From Isoptericola chiayiensis (GTDB lineage Bacteria > Actinomycetota > Actinomycetes > Actinomycetales > Cellulomonadaceae), in contig NZ_JABEZT010000003.1 in assembly GCF_013149805.1 (NCBI RefSeq), forward strand, positions 434,001-498,000: a DNA stretch of 64,000 nucleotides, written 5' to 3'. Below are positions 47,517 through 56,638 of this stretch, in pieces. A program made the position numbers and the translations under genes. Position 1 is the stretch's first letter. Every line of letters begins with the position of its first letter. Under the pieces are notes generated by a model. That model did not search any database. It was given only the letters and a program-made list of their open reading frames with translations, and was not told the origin of the DNA.

Positions 47517-48470
47517 TCAGACCGCCGCGGCGATCCAGTCGAGCACCACCTGGCGGTACTCCTCGCGCGCGGGGGACGGTGACAGCGCCAGGTCGTGGGT
47601 CCCGCCGGCGACCGTCACGAGGCTCACGTCCTCGCCCAGACGCGGCGCGATGCGCCACATGTGCGCGACGTCGAGCACCGTGTCGCTCGTGAGGTGCTCC
47701 GTGCGGGTGGTGCGGTCCGAGGTGACGACCAGCACGGGCACGTCGAGGTCGACGCCCCGGGCGAGACGGCGCTGGGCCCGCAGCACGGAGCGGAACCAGG
47801 CGGCCCGCACGGGGAACGGGTCGTGCGGCTTCCATGCCGGGTCGAAGTCCCACTCGCCGCCGTACCCCTGGTGCAGTGCGCGGGCATAGTCCACGCCGAG
47901 GTGGGAGACGACGGCGCGGGGTGCCAGCGGTGCGAGCGCCTCGACCGCGAGCGTCCCGGCCCAGCGCGCCGGGAGCGAGGCGTTCTGCCCGACCCACGGG
48001 CTGTTCAGCACCAGCGCGTCCGCCCGGCCGGGTCGGGCCGCGGCCCACAGGGGGACGATCAGCCCGCCGGTCGAGTGGCCGAGGACGACCAGACGCTCGT
48101 GCCCCGCGGCCCGGACCGCCGCCGCGGCCGCGTCGAGGTCCTGGGCGTACACCGCGATGTCCGGCACCTGGTTGGGGTCGCCCCCCGCGGCCACCTGGGT
48201 GTCCCACGAGCGGCCGTGCCCGCGCAGGTCGACGGCGTAGAACGCGTGACCGGCGTCGGCCACCGCGCGGGCGACGTGCGGGTGGAAGAAGTAGTCGGCG
48301 AACCCGTGCACCTGCAGCACGGCCACCCGTGCCGGCGAGTCGTCGGGAGCGACCGAGGCGCGGTGCCGGACGAGGGTCGCGGAGGCTCCGTCCGGGAGGT
48401 CGAGCGTGCGGTCCTCGAAGTCGGGACCGAGCACGTCGGGGTGCCAGGCGGTGCTCTCGAGCGACGTCAT
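47517..48470 (-). CDS. Alpha/beta hydrolase (serine aminopeptidase S33 / lysophospholipase-like)
   Basis: The 317-residue protein has the oxyanion segment LQVHGFADYFFHPHV, the nucleophile elbow GHSTGG and the closing His in GGTHDLALS. The Asp is probably in LVVTSDRTT. DLRGHGRS is typical of monoglyceride lipase and lysophospholipase relatives. No signal peptide is present. The ATG lies 7 nt after TAGCCT with no ribosome binding site. The substrate is unknown. Confidence 0.9.
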   Translation of the reverse strand: MTSLESTAWHPDVLGPDFEDRTLDLPDGASATLVRHRASVAPDDSPARVAVLQVHGFADYFFHPHVARAVADAGHAFYAVDLRGHGRSWDTQVAAGGDPNQVPDIAVYAQDLDAAAAAVRAAGHERLVVLGHSTGGLIVPLWAAARPGRADALVLNSPWVGQNASLPARWAGTLAVEALAPLAPRAVVSHLGVDYARALHQGYGGEWDFDPAWKPHDPFPVRAAWFRSVLRAQRRLARGVDLDVPVLVVTSDRTTRTEHLTSDTVLDVAHMWRIAPRLGEDVSLVTVAGGTHDLALSPSPAREEYRQVVLDWIAAAV

Positions 48471-48506
48471 GGCGACGAGGCTACCGGGGTGCCGCCGTCG
48501 GGCGTC

Positions 48507-49565
48507 CTAGCGTGGCGTGGGCGGCGTGGAGTTCGGGTCGGCCGGCCCCTGGTACGGGTCGGTCGGGCCCTGCTGCGGCGGGACCACCGGCGGGGCGGGC
48601 TGCTGGGGCTGGCCGTAGTCCGCGCGCGGCGCGGCGCCCGAGGTGTACGGCGGGGGAGCGGCGGCCCCGCCCGGCCCCTGCGGGAACCCTGCCGCGGGAG
48701 GCGGGCCGGAGGAGCGGTTGTTGCGCACGATCAGCCAGACGACCAGACCGAGCACGGCGAGCCCGACGACGGCCCCGACGATCCACGCCCAGGGGGAGGA
48801 GGCCTCGTCGACCATCATCGACTCCTCGCTCGTGTCGGTCATCGAGTCGTCCGTGGTCGCCCCGTCCTCGGTGCCGGCGGTGTCCTCCGTGGCCGGCTCC
48901 TCGGTCTCCTCGGTGGTGGCGGAGTCGTCGGGCGCGGCGCCGTCCCCGACGGCCGACCCGCGGGCGAACATTTCGGTGCTCTCGCCGACGGGCGGGTTCC
49001 AGACCACCGTGGTGCCGTCCACCTCGCCGTTGGTCTCGCTGATCTCGCCGGGGAACGTCACGGCGATGCGGACCACGAAGGAGTCCATGAGGCCCTCCGG
49101 CAGCTCGCCGGTCTCCTCGGTGCTGGTGTCCGACAGGTCCATGACGCCCTCGACCACGTACTCGTCGCCCTCGCGCGTGATCGAGAGGTCGTCGGTGCCG
49201 CCGCTCATCTGGTCCAGCGGCTGGTCGGTGTAGGTGATCCGCGTGCCGGTGTACTCGCCGTCGGAATAGGGCTCCTCGGTGGCGCCGTCGGGCAGCTCGT
49301 CGACGAGCGAGTCGTCGCCCTCGTTCGCCGAGTCCCACAGCTCCTGGGGGTCCATGCCGAGCGACTCGGCGAACTCGTCCGAGAAGGCCATCACGACCGA
49401 CCCGGAGACCGTGTCGTCCTCCGAGAGGACGAAGTCCGTCTCGATCTTCATGCAGCCGGCCAGGGCGAGGAGCCCGACGGCGGCGAGCGCGGCGGCGAGC
49501 ACGGTGCGGGCGGGACGTCGGGTCCGGCGTCGGACCGCGGGGGAGGCGAGCGTGGCGGAGGTCAC
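48507..49565 (-). CDS. LppM-like membrane-anchored lipoprotein
   Basis: The 352-residue protein has a signal peptide with lipobox LAGC (C38), an LppM-type beta-rich domain (about 40-205, KIETDFVLSEDDTVSGSVVMAF), an acidic Thr/Glu/Asp-rich linker (about 215-270), one helix WAWIVGAVVGLAVLGLVVWL, and a Pro/Gln-rich tail. This puts the LppM domain outside, held by both a lipid and a helix. LppM is linked to envelope surface traits in mycobacteria. The GTG start is 6 nt after a GATGCT hexamer. It is divergent from clpB. Confidence 0.85.
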   Translation of the reverse strand: MTSATLASPAVRRRTRRPARTVLAAALAAVGLLALAGCMKIETDFVLSEDDTVSGSVVMAFSDEFAESLGMDPQELWDSANEGDDSLVDELPDGATEEPYSDGEYTGTRITYTDQPLDQMSGGTDDLSITREGDEYVVEGVMDLSDTSTEETGELPEGLMDSFVVRIAVTFPGEISETNGEVDGTTVVWNPPVGESTEMFARGSAVGDGAAPDDSATTEETEEPATEDTAGTEDGATTDDSMTDTSEESMMVDEASSPWAWIVGAVVGLAVLGLVVWLIVRNNRSSGPPPAAGFPQGPGGAAAPPPYTSGAAPRADYGQPQQPAPPVVPPQQGPTDPYQGPADPNSTPPTPR

Positions 49566-49643
49566 CCGACCAGCATCCCGCACGGGAAGGTCCTCGGCAT
49601 CCCGGTTCGGGTCGATCTGAGGTGGTTCACCCGGCTGCAGCAC

Positions 49644-49670
49644 AAAGTTGAGTGGAATAGACTCAACTTT
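49644..49670 (+). promoter_or_regulatory. HAIR operator (HspR binding site) upstream of clpB
   Basis: AAAGTTGAGT (49644-49653) and ACTCAACTTT (49661-49670) are perfect 10-bp arms with a 7-bp spacer. This matches the HAIR consensus CTTGAGT-N7-ACTCAAG at all but the outer base of each half. HspR represses dnaK and clpB through such sites in Streptomyces and mycobacteria. It lies 46 bp before the clpB ATG. Confidence 0.92.
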
Positions 49671-49716
49671 GCCGAGGTTGGCACGGTCAGACCCCACAGA
49701 CGGACCCGGAGGATCC

Positions 49717-52326
49717 ATGGACACCAAGTTCACGACCATGTCGCAGCAGGCCATCGGCGACGCCGTGCAGTCGGCGTCGGCGGCCGGCAACCCCCAGCTC
49801 GAACCCGTCCACCTCCTGGCCGCGCTGCTGCAGCAGACCGGGGGCGTCGCCGTCGGGCTGCTCGAGGCCGTCGGGGCCGACGCCCAGCAGGTCGGGCAGA
49901 AGACCCGGGCCGCGCTCGTCGCGCTGCCCGCGGCCAGCGGTGGCGGCGTCGCCCAGCCGACGCCGTCGCGCGCCATGCAGACCGTGCTGACCGCGGCGGG
50001 CCAGGAGGCCGAGGCGCTCGGCGACGAGTACGTCTCCACCGAGCACCTGCTCATCGCGACCGCCGCCGGGCAGTCCGCCGCCGCGCAGGCCCTGACCGCC
50101 GCGGGCGCCACCGCCGACGCGCTGCGCTCCGCGCTGCCCGCCGTCCGCGGGAACAGCCGGGTCACCAGCCCGAACCCCGAGGGCACCTACAAGGCGCTGG
50201 AGCAGTACGGCAGCGACCTCACCCAGCGGGCCCGCGACGGCCGCCTCGACCCCGTCATCGGCCGCGACGCCGAGATCCGGCGCGTCGTGCAGGTGCTGTC
50301 CCGACGCACCAAGAACAACCCCGTGCTCATCGGCGAGCCCGGCGTCGGCAAGACCGCCGTCGTCGAAGGACTCGCGCAGCGCATCGTCGCCGGGGACGTG
50401 CCCACCTCCCTGCAGGGCAAGCGGCTCGTCGCCCTCGACCTGGCCGGCATGGTCGCCGGCGCCAAGTACCGCGGCGAGTTCGAGGAGCGCCTCAAGGCCG
50501 TCCTGGAGGAGATCACCGCCTCCGACGGCGAGGTCATCACCTTCATCGACGAGCTGCACACCGTCGTCGGCGCCGGAGCGGGCGGTGAGGGCGCCATGGA
50601 CGCCGGCAACATGCTCAAGCCCATGCTCGCCCGCGGCGAGCTGCGCATGGTCGGCGCCACCACGCTCGACGAGTTCCGCGAGAACATCGAGAAGGACCCC
50701 GCCCTCGAGCGCCGCTTCCAGCAGGTGTTCGTCGGCGAGCCGTCCGTGGAGGACACCGTCGCCATCCTGCGCGGGCTCAAGGAGCGCTACGAGGCCCACC
50801 ACAAGGTGACCATCGCCGACTCCGCGCTCGTCGCGGCCGCCGCCCTGTCCGACCGGTACATCACCGGCCGCCAGCTCCCCGACAAGGCCATCGACCTCGT
50901 CGACGAGGCCGCCTCACGGCTGCGCATGGAGATGGACTCCTCACCCGTCGAGATCGACGAGCTCCAGCGAGCCGTCACCCGGCTCGAGATGGAGGAGGTC
51001 GTACTCAAGGACGCCGAGGGCTCGGCGGACGCGGCATCGCGCGAGCGGCTCGAGAAGCTGCGCGCCGACCTCGCCGACCGTCGCGAGGAGCTCGCCGCGC
51101 TCACCGCCCGCTGGGAGGCCGAGAAGGCCGGCCACAACCGCGTCGGCGACCTGCGCGCCCGCATCGACGAGCTGCGCACCGAAGCGGACCGGCTGCAGCG
51201 CGACGGCGACCTCGAGGCCGCCGCCCGGCTCCTGTACGGGGAGATCCCGTCGGTCGAGCGCGAGCTCGTCGAGGCCGAGCAGGCCGAGGCCACCGAGGCG
51301 GCCGCCGAGGAGACCGCGCACGAGGCCCCCATGATCGCCGACAAGGTCGGCGCCGACGAGATCGCCGAGGTCGTCTCCGCCTGGACCGGTATCCCGGCCG
51401 GGCGGATGCTGCAGGGCGAGACCGAGAAGCTGCTCGGCATGGAGGACGTGCTCGGCCACCGCCTCATCGGCCAGCAGGCCGCCGTGCGCTCCGTGTCCGA
51501 CGCCGTACGACGCTCGCGAGCCGGCGTCGCCGACCCCGACCGGCCCACCGGGTCGTTCCTGTTCCTCGGACCGACCGGCGTCGGCAAGACCGAGCTCGCC
51601 AAGTCGCTCGCCGAGTTCCTCTTCGACGACGAGCGCGCCATGGTGCGCATCGACATGTCCGAGTACTCCGAGAAGCACGCCGTCGCCCGCCTGGTCGGCG
51701 CGCCCCCGGGGTACGTCGGGTACGAGGAGGGCGGCCAGCTCACCGAGGCCGTCCGCCGTCGGCCCTACTCGGTGGTGCTGCTCGACGAGGTCGAGAAGGC
51801 CCACCCCGAGGTCTTCGACATCCTGCTGCAGGTGCTCGACGACGGGCGGCTCACCGACGGGCAGGGCCGCACCGTGGACTTCCGCAACACCATCCTGGTG
51901 CTGACCTCGAACCTGGGCTCGCAGTTCCTCGTGGACCCGACCCTGGACGAGGCGGCCCGGCGCGAGAGCGTGATGACGGCCGTGCGTGCGGCGTTCAAGC
52001 CGGAGTTCCTCAACCGGCTCGACGACGTCGTGCTGTTCGACGCCCTGAGCGTCGCCGAGCTGGGACGCATCGTCGACCTGCAGGTCGAGGCGCTCGCGCG
52101 GCGGCTCGCCGACCGGCGCATCACGCTCGACGTCACCGACGGGGCCCGCGAGTGGCTGGCGCTGGAAGGGTTCGACCCGGCCTACGGGGCGCGGCCGCTG
52201 CGCCGGCTGGTGCAGCGCGAGATCGGCGACCGGCTCGCGCGCCGGCTCCTGGCCGGCGAGGTGTCCGACGGCGGCACCGTCGTCGTGGACCGCGACGCCG
52301 AGGGGACCGGCCTGACGCTCCGCTGA
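49717..52326 (+). CDS. clpB: Chaperone ClpB (AAA+ disaggregase)
   Basis: ClpB pulls proteins out of aggregates together with DnaK. The 869-residue protein has the N domain (1-145), AAA-1 with Walker A GEPGVGKT (about 206) and Walker [11 protein letters not shown], the coiled-coil M domain (about 400-525), AAA-2 with Walker A GPTGVGKT (about 618) and [10 protein letters not shown], and the D2 small domain to the end. No ClpP-binding loop is evident, as expected. GGAGG lies 6 nt before the ATG; the longer in-frame start at 49648 lies within the HAIR operator. The operator implies heat-shock control by HspR, whose gene is not here. Confidence 0.98.
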   Translation: MDTKFTTMSQQAIGDAVQSASAAGNPQLEPVHLLAALLQQTGGVAVGLLEAVGADAQQVGQKTRAALVALPAASGGGVAQPTPSRAMQTVLTAAGQEAEALGDEYVSTEHLLIATAAGQSAAAQALTAAGATADALRSALPAVRGNSRVTSPNPEGTYKALEQYGSDLTQRARDGRLDPVIGRDAEIRRVVQVLSRRTKNNPVLIGEPGVGKTAVVEGLAQRIVAGDVPTSLQGKRLVALDLAGMVAGAKYRGEFEERLKAVLEEITASDGEVITFIDELHTVVGAGAGGEGAMDAGNMLKPMLARGELRMVGATTLDEFRENIEKDPALERRFQQVFVGEPSVEDTVAILRGLKERYEAHHKVTIADSALVAAAALSDRYITGRQLPDKAIDLVDEAASRLRMEMDSSPVEIDELQRAVTRLEMEEVVLKDAEGSADAASRERLEKLRADLADRREELAALTARWEAEKAGHNRVGDLRARIDELRTEADRLQRDGDLEAAARLLYGEIPSVERELVEAEQAEATEAAAEETAHEAPMIADKVGADEIAEVVSAWTGIPAGRMLQGETEKLLGMEDVLGHRLIGQQAAVRSVSDAVRRSRAGVADPDRPTGSFLFLGPTGVGKTELAKSLAEFLFDDERAMVRIDMSEYSEKHAVARLVGAPPGYVGYEEGGQLTEAVRRRPYSVVLLDEVEKAHPEVFDILLQVLDDGRLTDGQGRTVDFRNTILVLTSNLGSQFLVDPTLDEAARRESVMTAVRAAFKPEFLNRLDDVVLFDALSVAELGRIVDLQVEALARRLADRRITLDVTDGAREWLALEGFDPAYGARPLRRLVQREIGDRLARRLLAGEVSDGGTVVVDRDAEGTGLTLR

Positions 52327-52354
52327 CGGAGCCCGCACGGCAGCCCGGTACGAA

Positions 52355-52392
52355 GACGGCCCCGGCCTCCACAGGTGGAGGCCGGGGCCGTC
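52355..52392. terminator. Bidirectional terminator between clpB and the NlpC/P60 gene
   Basis: The arms 52355-52372 and 52375-52392 are perfect 18-bp complements (GACGGCCCCGGCCTCCAC and its complement) with a 2-nt loop in the genomic sequence. It lies 28 bp after clpB and 13 bp after the convergent gene. Confidence 0.85.
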
Positions 52393-52405
52393 GAGCGCGT
52401 GGACG

Positions 52406-53254
52406 TCAGACGCGGATGAACGTGGGGTTGTCCTGCCACATCTTGCGCTTGACGACGCCGACGCCGGGGCGGGCGGCCTCGATGATCCGGCCGTTGCCGG
52501 CGTAGATCGCGACGTGCCCGGGGGTGTAGACGATGTCGCCCTTCTTCGCCTTGCTGCGCGAGACCTTCTTGCCCGCGCTGCGCTGGGCCGAGGACGAGCG
52601 CGGCAGGGTCTTGCCGGTCGCCTTCTTGTACACGTACGAGGTGAAGCCGGAGCAGTCGAACCCGGTGCGCGGCGAGCCACCGCCGTACGAGTAGCGGTGG
52701 CCGACGTACTTGTGGGCCACGCGGACGACCTTCTGGCCCCGGTTCTGCTTCGCCTTGGCGCGGACGACGCGGTGCTTCTTCTCCTTGGCCAGCCCGGTGG
52801 ACTTGGCCGGCACCACGGTGAGGCGGATCCGGTTCTTGCCGGTGTCGTACTTGCCCCAGCCGGGACGGAAGCGGACGATGCCGTTCTTGTTGACCTTCTT
52901 GACGGCCTTCTTGTCGCCGTTGATGAACAGGCGCACGCGGCTCTTGACGGCGTCGCCGTGCTTGGTGACCTTCACGGTGTACTTCGGTCGCGTGTGCGCC
53001 TTGCCCTTGGTGCCCTTCTTGCGGGACACGGAGACCTTGACGTTCGGCGTGGCCTTCTTCTTGCCGGTCACGACCACCCCGCCGAGGGCTGCGGTGCTCG
53101 CGGACGCGGTGGTGGTCGAGGCGGGTGCTGCCGAGGCCGTGCCGGCGCCGGCGACGAGGGTGCCGCCGGCGAGGGCGGCGGTGAGCGACATGGCGACGGC
53201 GGCGCGGCGGACGAGCCGTGGGCGCGCAGGCGCGATCGTGGTGCTGGTGGACAT
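52406..53254 (-). CDS. Secreted NlpC/P60 peptidoglycan endopeptidase (C40)
   Basis: The 282-residue protein has a Sec signal peptide (about 1-43, cleaved near ASA-AP), a basic Lys-rich beta domain (about 65-160) likely to bind the wall, and a C-terminal NlpC/P60 domain with catalytic C201 in FDCSGFTSYVY and H247 in PGHVAIYAG. It would cut peptide stems of peptidoglycan. GGAGAGG lies just before the ATG. The leader holds a ydaO-type riboswitch, a known arrangement for actinobacterial cell-wall hydrolases, and repeated GTNAC motifs lie upstream. Confidence 0.94.
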   Translation of the reverse strand: MSTSTTIAPARPRLVRRAAVAMSLTAALAGGTLVAGAGTASAAPASTTTASASTAALGGVVVTGKKKATPNVKVSVSRKKGTKGKAHTRPKYTVKVTKHGDAVKSRVRLFINGDKKAVKKVNKNGIVRFRPGWGKYDTGKNRIRLTVVPAKSTGLAKEKKHRVVRAKAKQNRGQKVVRVAHKYVGHRYSYGGGSPRTGFDCSGFTSYVYKKATGKTLPRSSSAQRSAGKKVSRSKAKKGDIVYTPGHVAIYAGNGRIIEAARPGVGVVKRKMWQDNPTFIRV

Positions 53255-53264
53255 GGGTACCTCT

Positions 53265-53419
53265 CCAGCCTGCGAGATGAGCTGTCGGATGAGGCCGAGA
53301 AGTAGTGGCCCGCCGCCGAAGGACGGCTTAACCCCGAGGACGACACCGTGGTCGCCCGAAAGTGGTTCTCCCGCTGCTGCCGTGGTGTTCCTGGGGGCCG
53401 GTCCGCCGGCAGCACTGGG
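53265..53419 (-). promoter_or_regulatory. ydaO/yuaA-type c-di-AMP riboswitch in the NlpC/P60 leader
   Basis: Read on the minus strand, the leader has the conserved order of this class: GCGGGAGAACCAC, then GGGGTTAAGCC, a GC hairpin GCCGTCCTTCGGCGGC, then ATCCGACAGCTCATCTCGC and AGGC. The last block matches the consensus CCGACAGCTNACCTCGNAGGC. The 3' end runs into the ribosome binding site. In known examples the bound ligand turns the downstream wall-hydrolase gene off. The outer boundaries are approximate. Confidence 0.8.
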
Positions 53420-53463
53420 CTGCGGGCCTGCCACCGCCCGAGTCTCCGGGCGACGACGGGACC

Positions 53464-53500
53464 GTAACCACGCGTCCACGGCAGGTCACAATCAGGTAAC
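53464..53500. promoter_or_regulatory. Phased GTNAC motifs, possible MtrA sites
   Basis: GTAAC at 53464-53468, GTCAC at 53485-53489 and GTAAC at 53496-53500 lie 21 and 11 bp apart, on one face of the helix. MtrA of actinobacteria controls NlpC/P60 and Rpf genes and is described as binding GTNAC-type direct repeats. The assignment is by similarity only. Confidence 0.4.
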
Positions 53501-53715
53501 GACCAGTCGCGGTGCATGTCGTGGAGGGTCTGTGAAGAACTCCGGCCGCGGGAACGTGTCGGGCAGATCGCCGCTGTCCCGCTAAAAAGGCTTAAAGGGG
53601 TCTGGAACCGTGCCCGGAATGCGCGGGACGCACCATGTGAACGTGCGTCATCCGGTCGCCCGAGAAGGCGTCGGTGCAGGTCGGGCCCGACCCTCCACAA
53701 CTTCTGTGGTGCCGA
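53501..53715. other. Intergenic stretch between riboswitch leader and septum-formation gene
   Basis: I see no gene here. It holds an A/T-rich tract CTAAAAAGGCTTAAAGGGG at 53582-53600, unusual for this genome, and a 14-bp palindrome GGTCGGGCCCGACC (53679-53692) that may end the minus-strand gene whose stop is at 53716. The tract followed by Ts on the minus strand could also be a terminator or promoter element. Confidence 0.4.
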
Positions 53716-54363
53716 TCACTCCAGGAGGCTTCCGGTGGCCGACGGCGTGAGCCGGGCCACACACAGGCTGGTGCGGTCGCCGGCGGACCACGAGTCCTCG
53801 CTCGGGGTCCACACCACCAGGGACACGTCGTCCTGCCCCGCGCGCGCCGCCGGCCCCAGCAGCTCCGGGGTGCACATCCGCGCCGCGCGGGCCAGGACGG
53901 CGTCCGCGCCGGGCCAGACCTCCCGCGGCGCCGCGTCGGTACGGCCGACGACCTGCGCGTCGTGGTCGTCCGCGCAGGGCACCACCTCCACCCGACCGAC
54001 CGGCCCCGACGAGGGCGGCGCGTCCAGGCAGGAGCCGAGCACGAGCTGGACGGCGTTGACCGTCGTCGGCGCGTCGGGCAGGGCCGCGACCGGGGCCCAC
54101 GCACGCTCCTGCCCCGTGGAGACCGCGTACGAGACGCCCGCGGCGATCCCCACCACGAGCGCGACGACCCCCAGGACCGACGCCACCCACAGTCGCGCCC
54201 GGCGTCGTGCCGCGGCCCGCTCCTGCGGCGTCGGACCACCCGGGGCACCCCACCGGGCGCCGAACGCGTCCGAGCCGACGGCGGTGACCTCCGGCTCCGG
54301 CTCCGCGGGCGCGCCCGGACCCGGGGCGACGAACAGCGGGTCGGCGTCGGGGCGGTCGGTCAT
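53716..54363 (-). CDS. Septum-formation-family single-pass membrane protein
   Basis: The 215-residue protein has a Pro/Glu-rich cytosolic N-terminus (1-65), one helix (LWVASVLGVVALVVGIAAGV, about 68-90) and an extracytoplasmic domain with the motif VEVVPCADDHDAQVVGR and four cysteines, which fits the septum formation (Septum_form) domain of actinobacteria. The domain often repeats a C...C-xx-H pattern; one full unit is visible here. The ATG is 7 nt after TAGGTT, pointing to a leaderless message. A role at the division site is only by family name. Confidence 0.75.
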   Translation of the reverse strand: MTDRPDADPLFVAPGPGAPAEPEPEVTAVGSDAFGARWGAPGGPTPQERAAARRRARLWVASVLGVVALVVGIAAGVSYAVSTGQERAWAPVAALPDAPTTVNAVQLVLGSCLDAPPSSGPVGRVEVVPCADDHDAQVVGRTDAAPREVWPGADAVLARAARMCTPELLGPAARAGQDDVSLVVWTPSEDSWSAGDRTSLCVARLTPSATGSLLE

Positions 54364-54415
54364 GTGCCCCAACCTATCCGGGCACGACGGCGGCACCGGG
54401 CCGCCGTCGTCGGCC

Positions 54416-55213
54416 TCACGCCAGCTCCAGCACCACGGGCACGTGGTCGCTGGCACCCTTGCCGCGGCGCTCGTCGCGGTCTATCCGCACCCCGGCGACC
54501 CGGGCGGCCAGCGCCGGGGACGCGTACGCGAAGTCGATGCGCAGACCCTTGTTCCGGGGGAAGGCGAGCTGCTGGTAGTCCCAGTACGTGTAGGTGTGCT
54601 CGGCCGGCACGTGCTCACGCGTGACCTCGGTGTAGCCGGCCGGCTCGAAGGCGGCGAAGGCCGCACGCTCCGCGGCCGAGACGTGCGTCCTGCCCTCGAA
54701 CGCCGAGACGTCCCACACGTCCGTGTCCCGCGGGATCACGTTCCAGTCCCCGGTCAGCGCCACCTGCGCGCCCGGATCGGCCTCCAACCAGCCGGCCGCG
54801 TCGGCACGCAACGCCGCTAGCCAGTCCAGCTTGTACGCGTAGTGCGGGTCGTCCAGCGCCCGGCCGTGCGGCACGTACAGCGACCACACGCGCACCCCGC
54901 CGCACGTCGCCGCCAGGGCCCGAGCCTCCCGGCGCGGATCCTGGTCCGGCTTGCCGAACACCGGCTGCCCGGCGAACGACCGGGCGACGTCGTCGACCCC
55001 GACGCGCGAGGCGATCGCCACCCCGTTCCACTGGTGATACCCCGAGGCGACGACCTCGTACCCGGCCTCGGCGAAGGCCGCGACGGGGAACTGCTCCTCG
55101 CGGCACTTGGTCTCCTGGATCGCGAGCACGTCCGTGCCGGAACGGTCCAGGAAGGCGAGCACCCGGTCGAGACGGCTCCGGATCGAGTTGACGTTCCACG
55201 TGGCGATGCGCAC
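54416..55213 (-). CDS. xth: Exodeoxyribonuclease III
   Basis: This DNA-repair enzyme of 265 residues is of the EEP fold. It starts MRIATWNVNSIRSRL and has the metal Glu in LAIQETKC, the Tyr/Asp block in TGDWNVIP, NKGLRIDFAYAS and the catalytic GASDHVPVVLE. It cuts at abasic sites and acts as a 3' exonuclease. The GTG lies 7 nt after TAGGGT with no ribosome binding site. It shares a 31-bp divergent promoter region with the SDR gene. Confidence 0.96.
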   Translation of the reverse strand: MRIATWNVNSIRSRLDRVLAFLDRSGTDVLAIQETKCREEQFPVAAFAEAGYEVVASGYHQWNGVAIASRVGVDDVARSFAGQPVFGKPDQDPRREARALAATCGGVRVWSLYVPHGRALDDPHYAYKLDWLAALRADAAGWLEADPGAQVALTGDWNVIPRDTDVWDVSAFEGRTHVSAAERAAFAAFEPAGYTEVTREHVPAEHTYTYWDYQQLAFPRNKGLRIDFAYASPALAARVAGVRIDRDERRGKGASDHVPVVLELA

Positions 55214-55217
55214 GCGA

Positions 55218-55241
55218 GGCACCCTAGGGCCATAGAGTGCC
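55218..55241. promoter_or_regulatory. Symmetrical back-to-back divergent promoter
   Basis: GGCACCCTA (55218-55226) and TAGAGTGCC (55233-55241) are inverted repeats with one mismatch and a 6-bp centre. Each half carries the -10 hexamer of one gene: TAGGGT for xth (minus) and TAGAGT for the SDR gene (plus), 7 and 6 nt from their starts. The -35 region of each promoter must lie inside the other gene. Confidence 0.65.
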
Positions 55242-55244
55242 TGC

Positions 55245-56018
55245 ATGGGAACCGCGCTCGTCACCGGCGCCACCGCCGGCCTCGGACTGGAGTTCGCCTG
55301 GCAGCTCGCCACCGCACGCCACGACCTCGTGCTCGTGGCCCGCGACGTCGACCGCCTCGACCAGGTCGCCACGCAGATCCGCGCGGCCGCCGGCGTCCAC
55401 GTGGAGGTGCTCGCCGCCGACCTGTCGGTGCCCGACGACGTCGACCGCGTCGCCGCACGGCTCGCCGTCACCGGTGACGAACCCGACCTGGAGCTGCGAC
55501 CCGTCGGGCTGCTCGTCAACAACGCCGGTTTCGCGACCGCCCAACGGTTCGTCGGCGGCGACGTCGACGCCGAGCTCCGGGCGATCGACGTCATGGTCCG
55601 CGCCGTCGTCCAGCTCACCCACGCCGCCGTCGGACAGATGACCGCCCGCGGTCGCGGCGCCGTGCTCAACGTCGCGTCCGTCGCCGCGCTGACCACCGGC
55701 GGCACCTACGCCGCCGCGAAGGCCTACGTCCGGTCCTTCACCGAAGGGCTCACCGTCGACCTCCAGGGCACCGGCGTCACCGCTACCGTGCTCTGCCCCG
55801 GATTCGTGCGCACCGAGTTCCACGACCGCGCCGGGCTCGACATGACGTCCGTGCCGGACATCGGCTGGCTCGACGCCACCTACGTCGTGGCGCAGGCGCT
55901 CGCGGACGTGCGTCGAGGCGTCGTCATCTCGACCCCGTCGGTCCGGTACAAGGCCGGTTCGGCGCTGCTGAGGCTCCTCCCGCGTTTTGCCGTCCGTGCC
56001 ATCGGGCACTACCGCTGA
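55245..56018 (+). CDS. Short-chain dehydrogenase/reductase
   Basis: The 257-residue NAD(P)-dependent enzyme has the cofactor motif TGATAGLG, NNAGF at about 89-93, the catalytic Ser in LNVASVAAL and the YxxxK motif in YAAAKAYV. It ends in a charged helix. The family opening and VLCPGFVRTEF are typical of classical SDRs. The substrate is unknown. The ATG is 6 nt after TAGAGT. pyrE follows 29 bp later. Confidence 0.94.
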   Translation: MGTALVTGATAGLGLEFAWQLATARHDLVLVARDVDRLDQVATQIRAAAGVHVEVLAADLSVPDDVDRVAARLAVTGDEPDLELRPVGLLVNNAGFATAQRFVGGDVDAELRAIDVMVRAVVQLTHAAVGQMTARGRGAVLNVASVAALTTGGTYAAAKAYVRSFTEGLTVDLQGTGVTATVLCPGFVRTEFHDRAGLDMTSVPDIGWLDATYVVAQALADVRRGVVISTPSVRYKAGSALLRLLPRFAVRAIGHYR

Positions 56019-56047
56019 CCGGGACCTGAGCGCCGTACCCTGGTGCC

Positions 56048-56623
56048 GTGACTGCTGACTTCTCCCCGACGCCCCGCGAACAGCTGCTCGAGCTCGTGAA
56101 GGAGCTCGCCGTCGTGCACGGCAGGGTGACGCTGTCCTCCGGCAAGGAGGCCGACTACTACGTCGACCTGCGCCGGATCACGCTGCACCACCGGGCCGCG
56201 CCGCTGGTCGGGCACGTGCTGCTGGACCACCTCGAGGAGGTCGGGCTGGGCACGGCGGAGGTCGACGCCGTCGGCGGCCTGACCCTCGGGGCCGACCCCA
56301 TCGCCGACGCGCTGCTGCACGCCGCGGCCTCCCGCGGGCAGGACCTGGACGCCTTCGTGGTGCGCAAGTCCGCCAAGACGCACGGGATGCAGCGCCAGAT
56401 CGAGGGGCCGGACGTGGCCGGGCGTCGCGTCGTCGTCCTCGAGGACACGACGACGACGGGCGGGTCGCCGATCACCGCGATCGAGGCGCTGCGCGAGGCC
56501 GGCGCCGAGGTGCTCGGCTGCGCCACGATCGTGGACCGGGCCACCGGTGCGGGGGAGAAGATCGAGGCACTCGGGGTGCCCTACCATCACCTGTTCGACC
56601 TGAACGACCTCGGCCTCGCCTGA
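56048..56623 (+). CDS. pyrE: Orotate phosphoribosyltransferase
   Basis: The enzyme couples orotate to PRPP in pyrimidine synthesis. The 191-residue protein has the PRPP loop VVVLEDTTTTGGSPITAIEA and the orotate-binding LSSGKEADYYVDLRR. The GTG is 6 nt after TACCCT; no ribosome binding site precedes it. It stands apart from other pyr genes and is convergent with the NagD-like gene across an 85-bp palindrome. Confidence 0.96.
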   Translation: MTADFSPTPREQLLELVKELAVVHGRVTLSSGKEADYYVDLRRITLHHRAAPLVGHVLLDHLEEVGLGTAEVDAVGGLTLGADPIADALLHAAASRGQDLDAFVVRKSAKTHGMQRQIEGPDVAGRRVVVLEDTTTTGGSPITAIEALREAGAEVLGCATIVDRATGAGEKIEALGVPYHHLFDLNDLGLA

Positions 56624-56638
56624 GCCCTCCCCGCGCCT

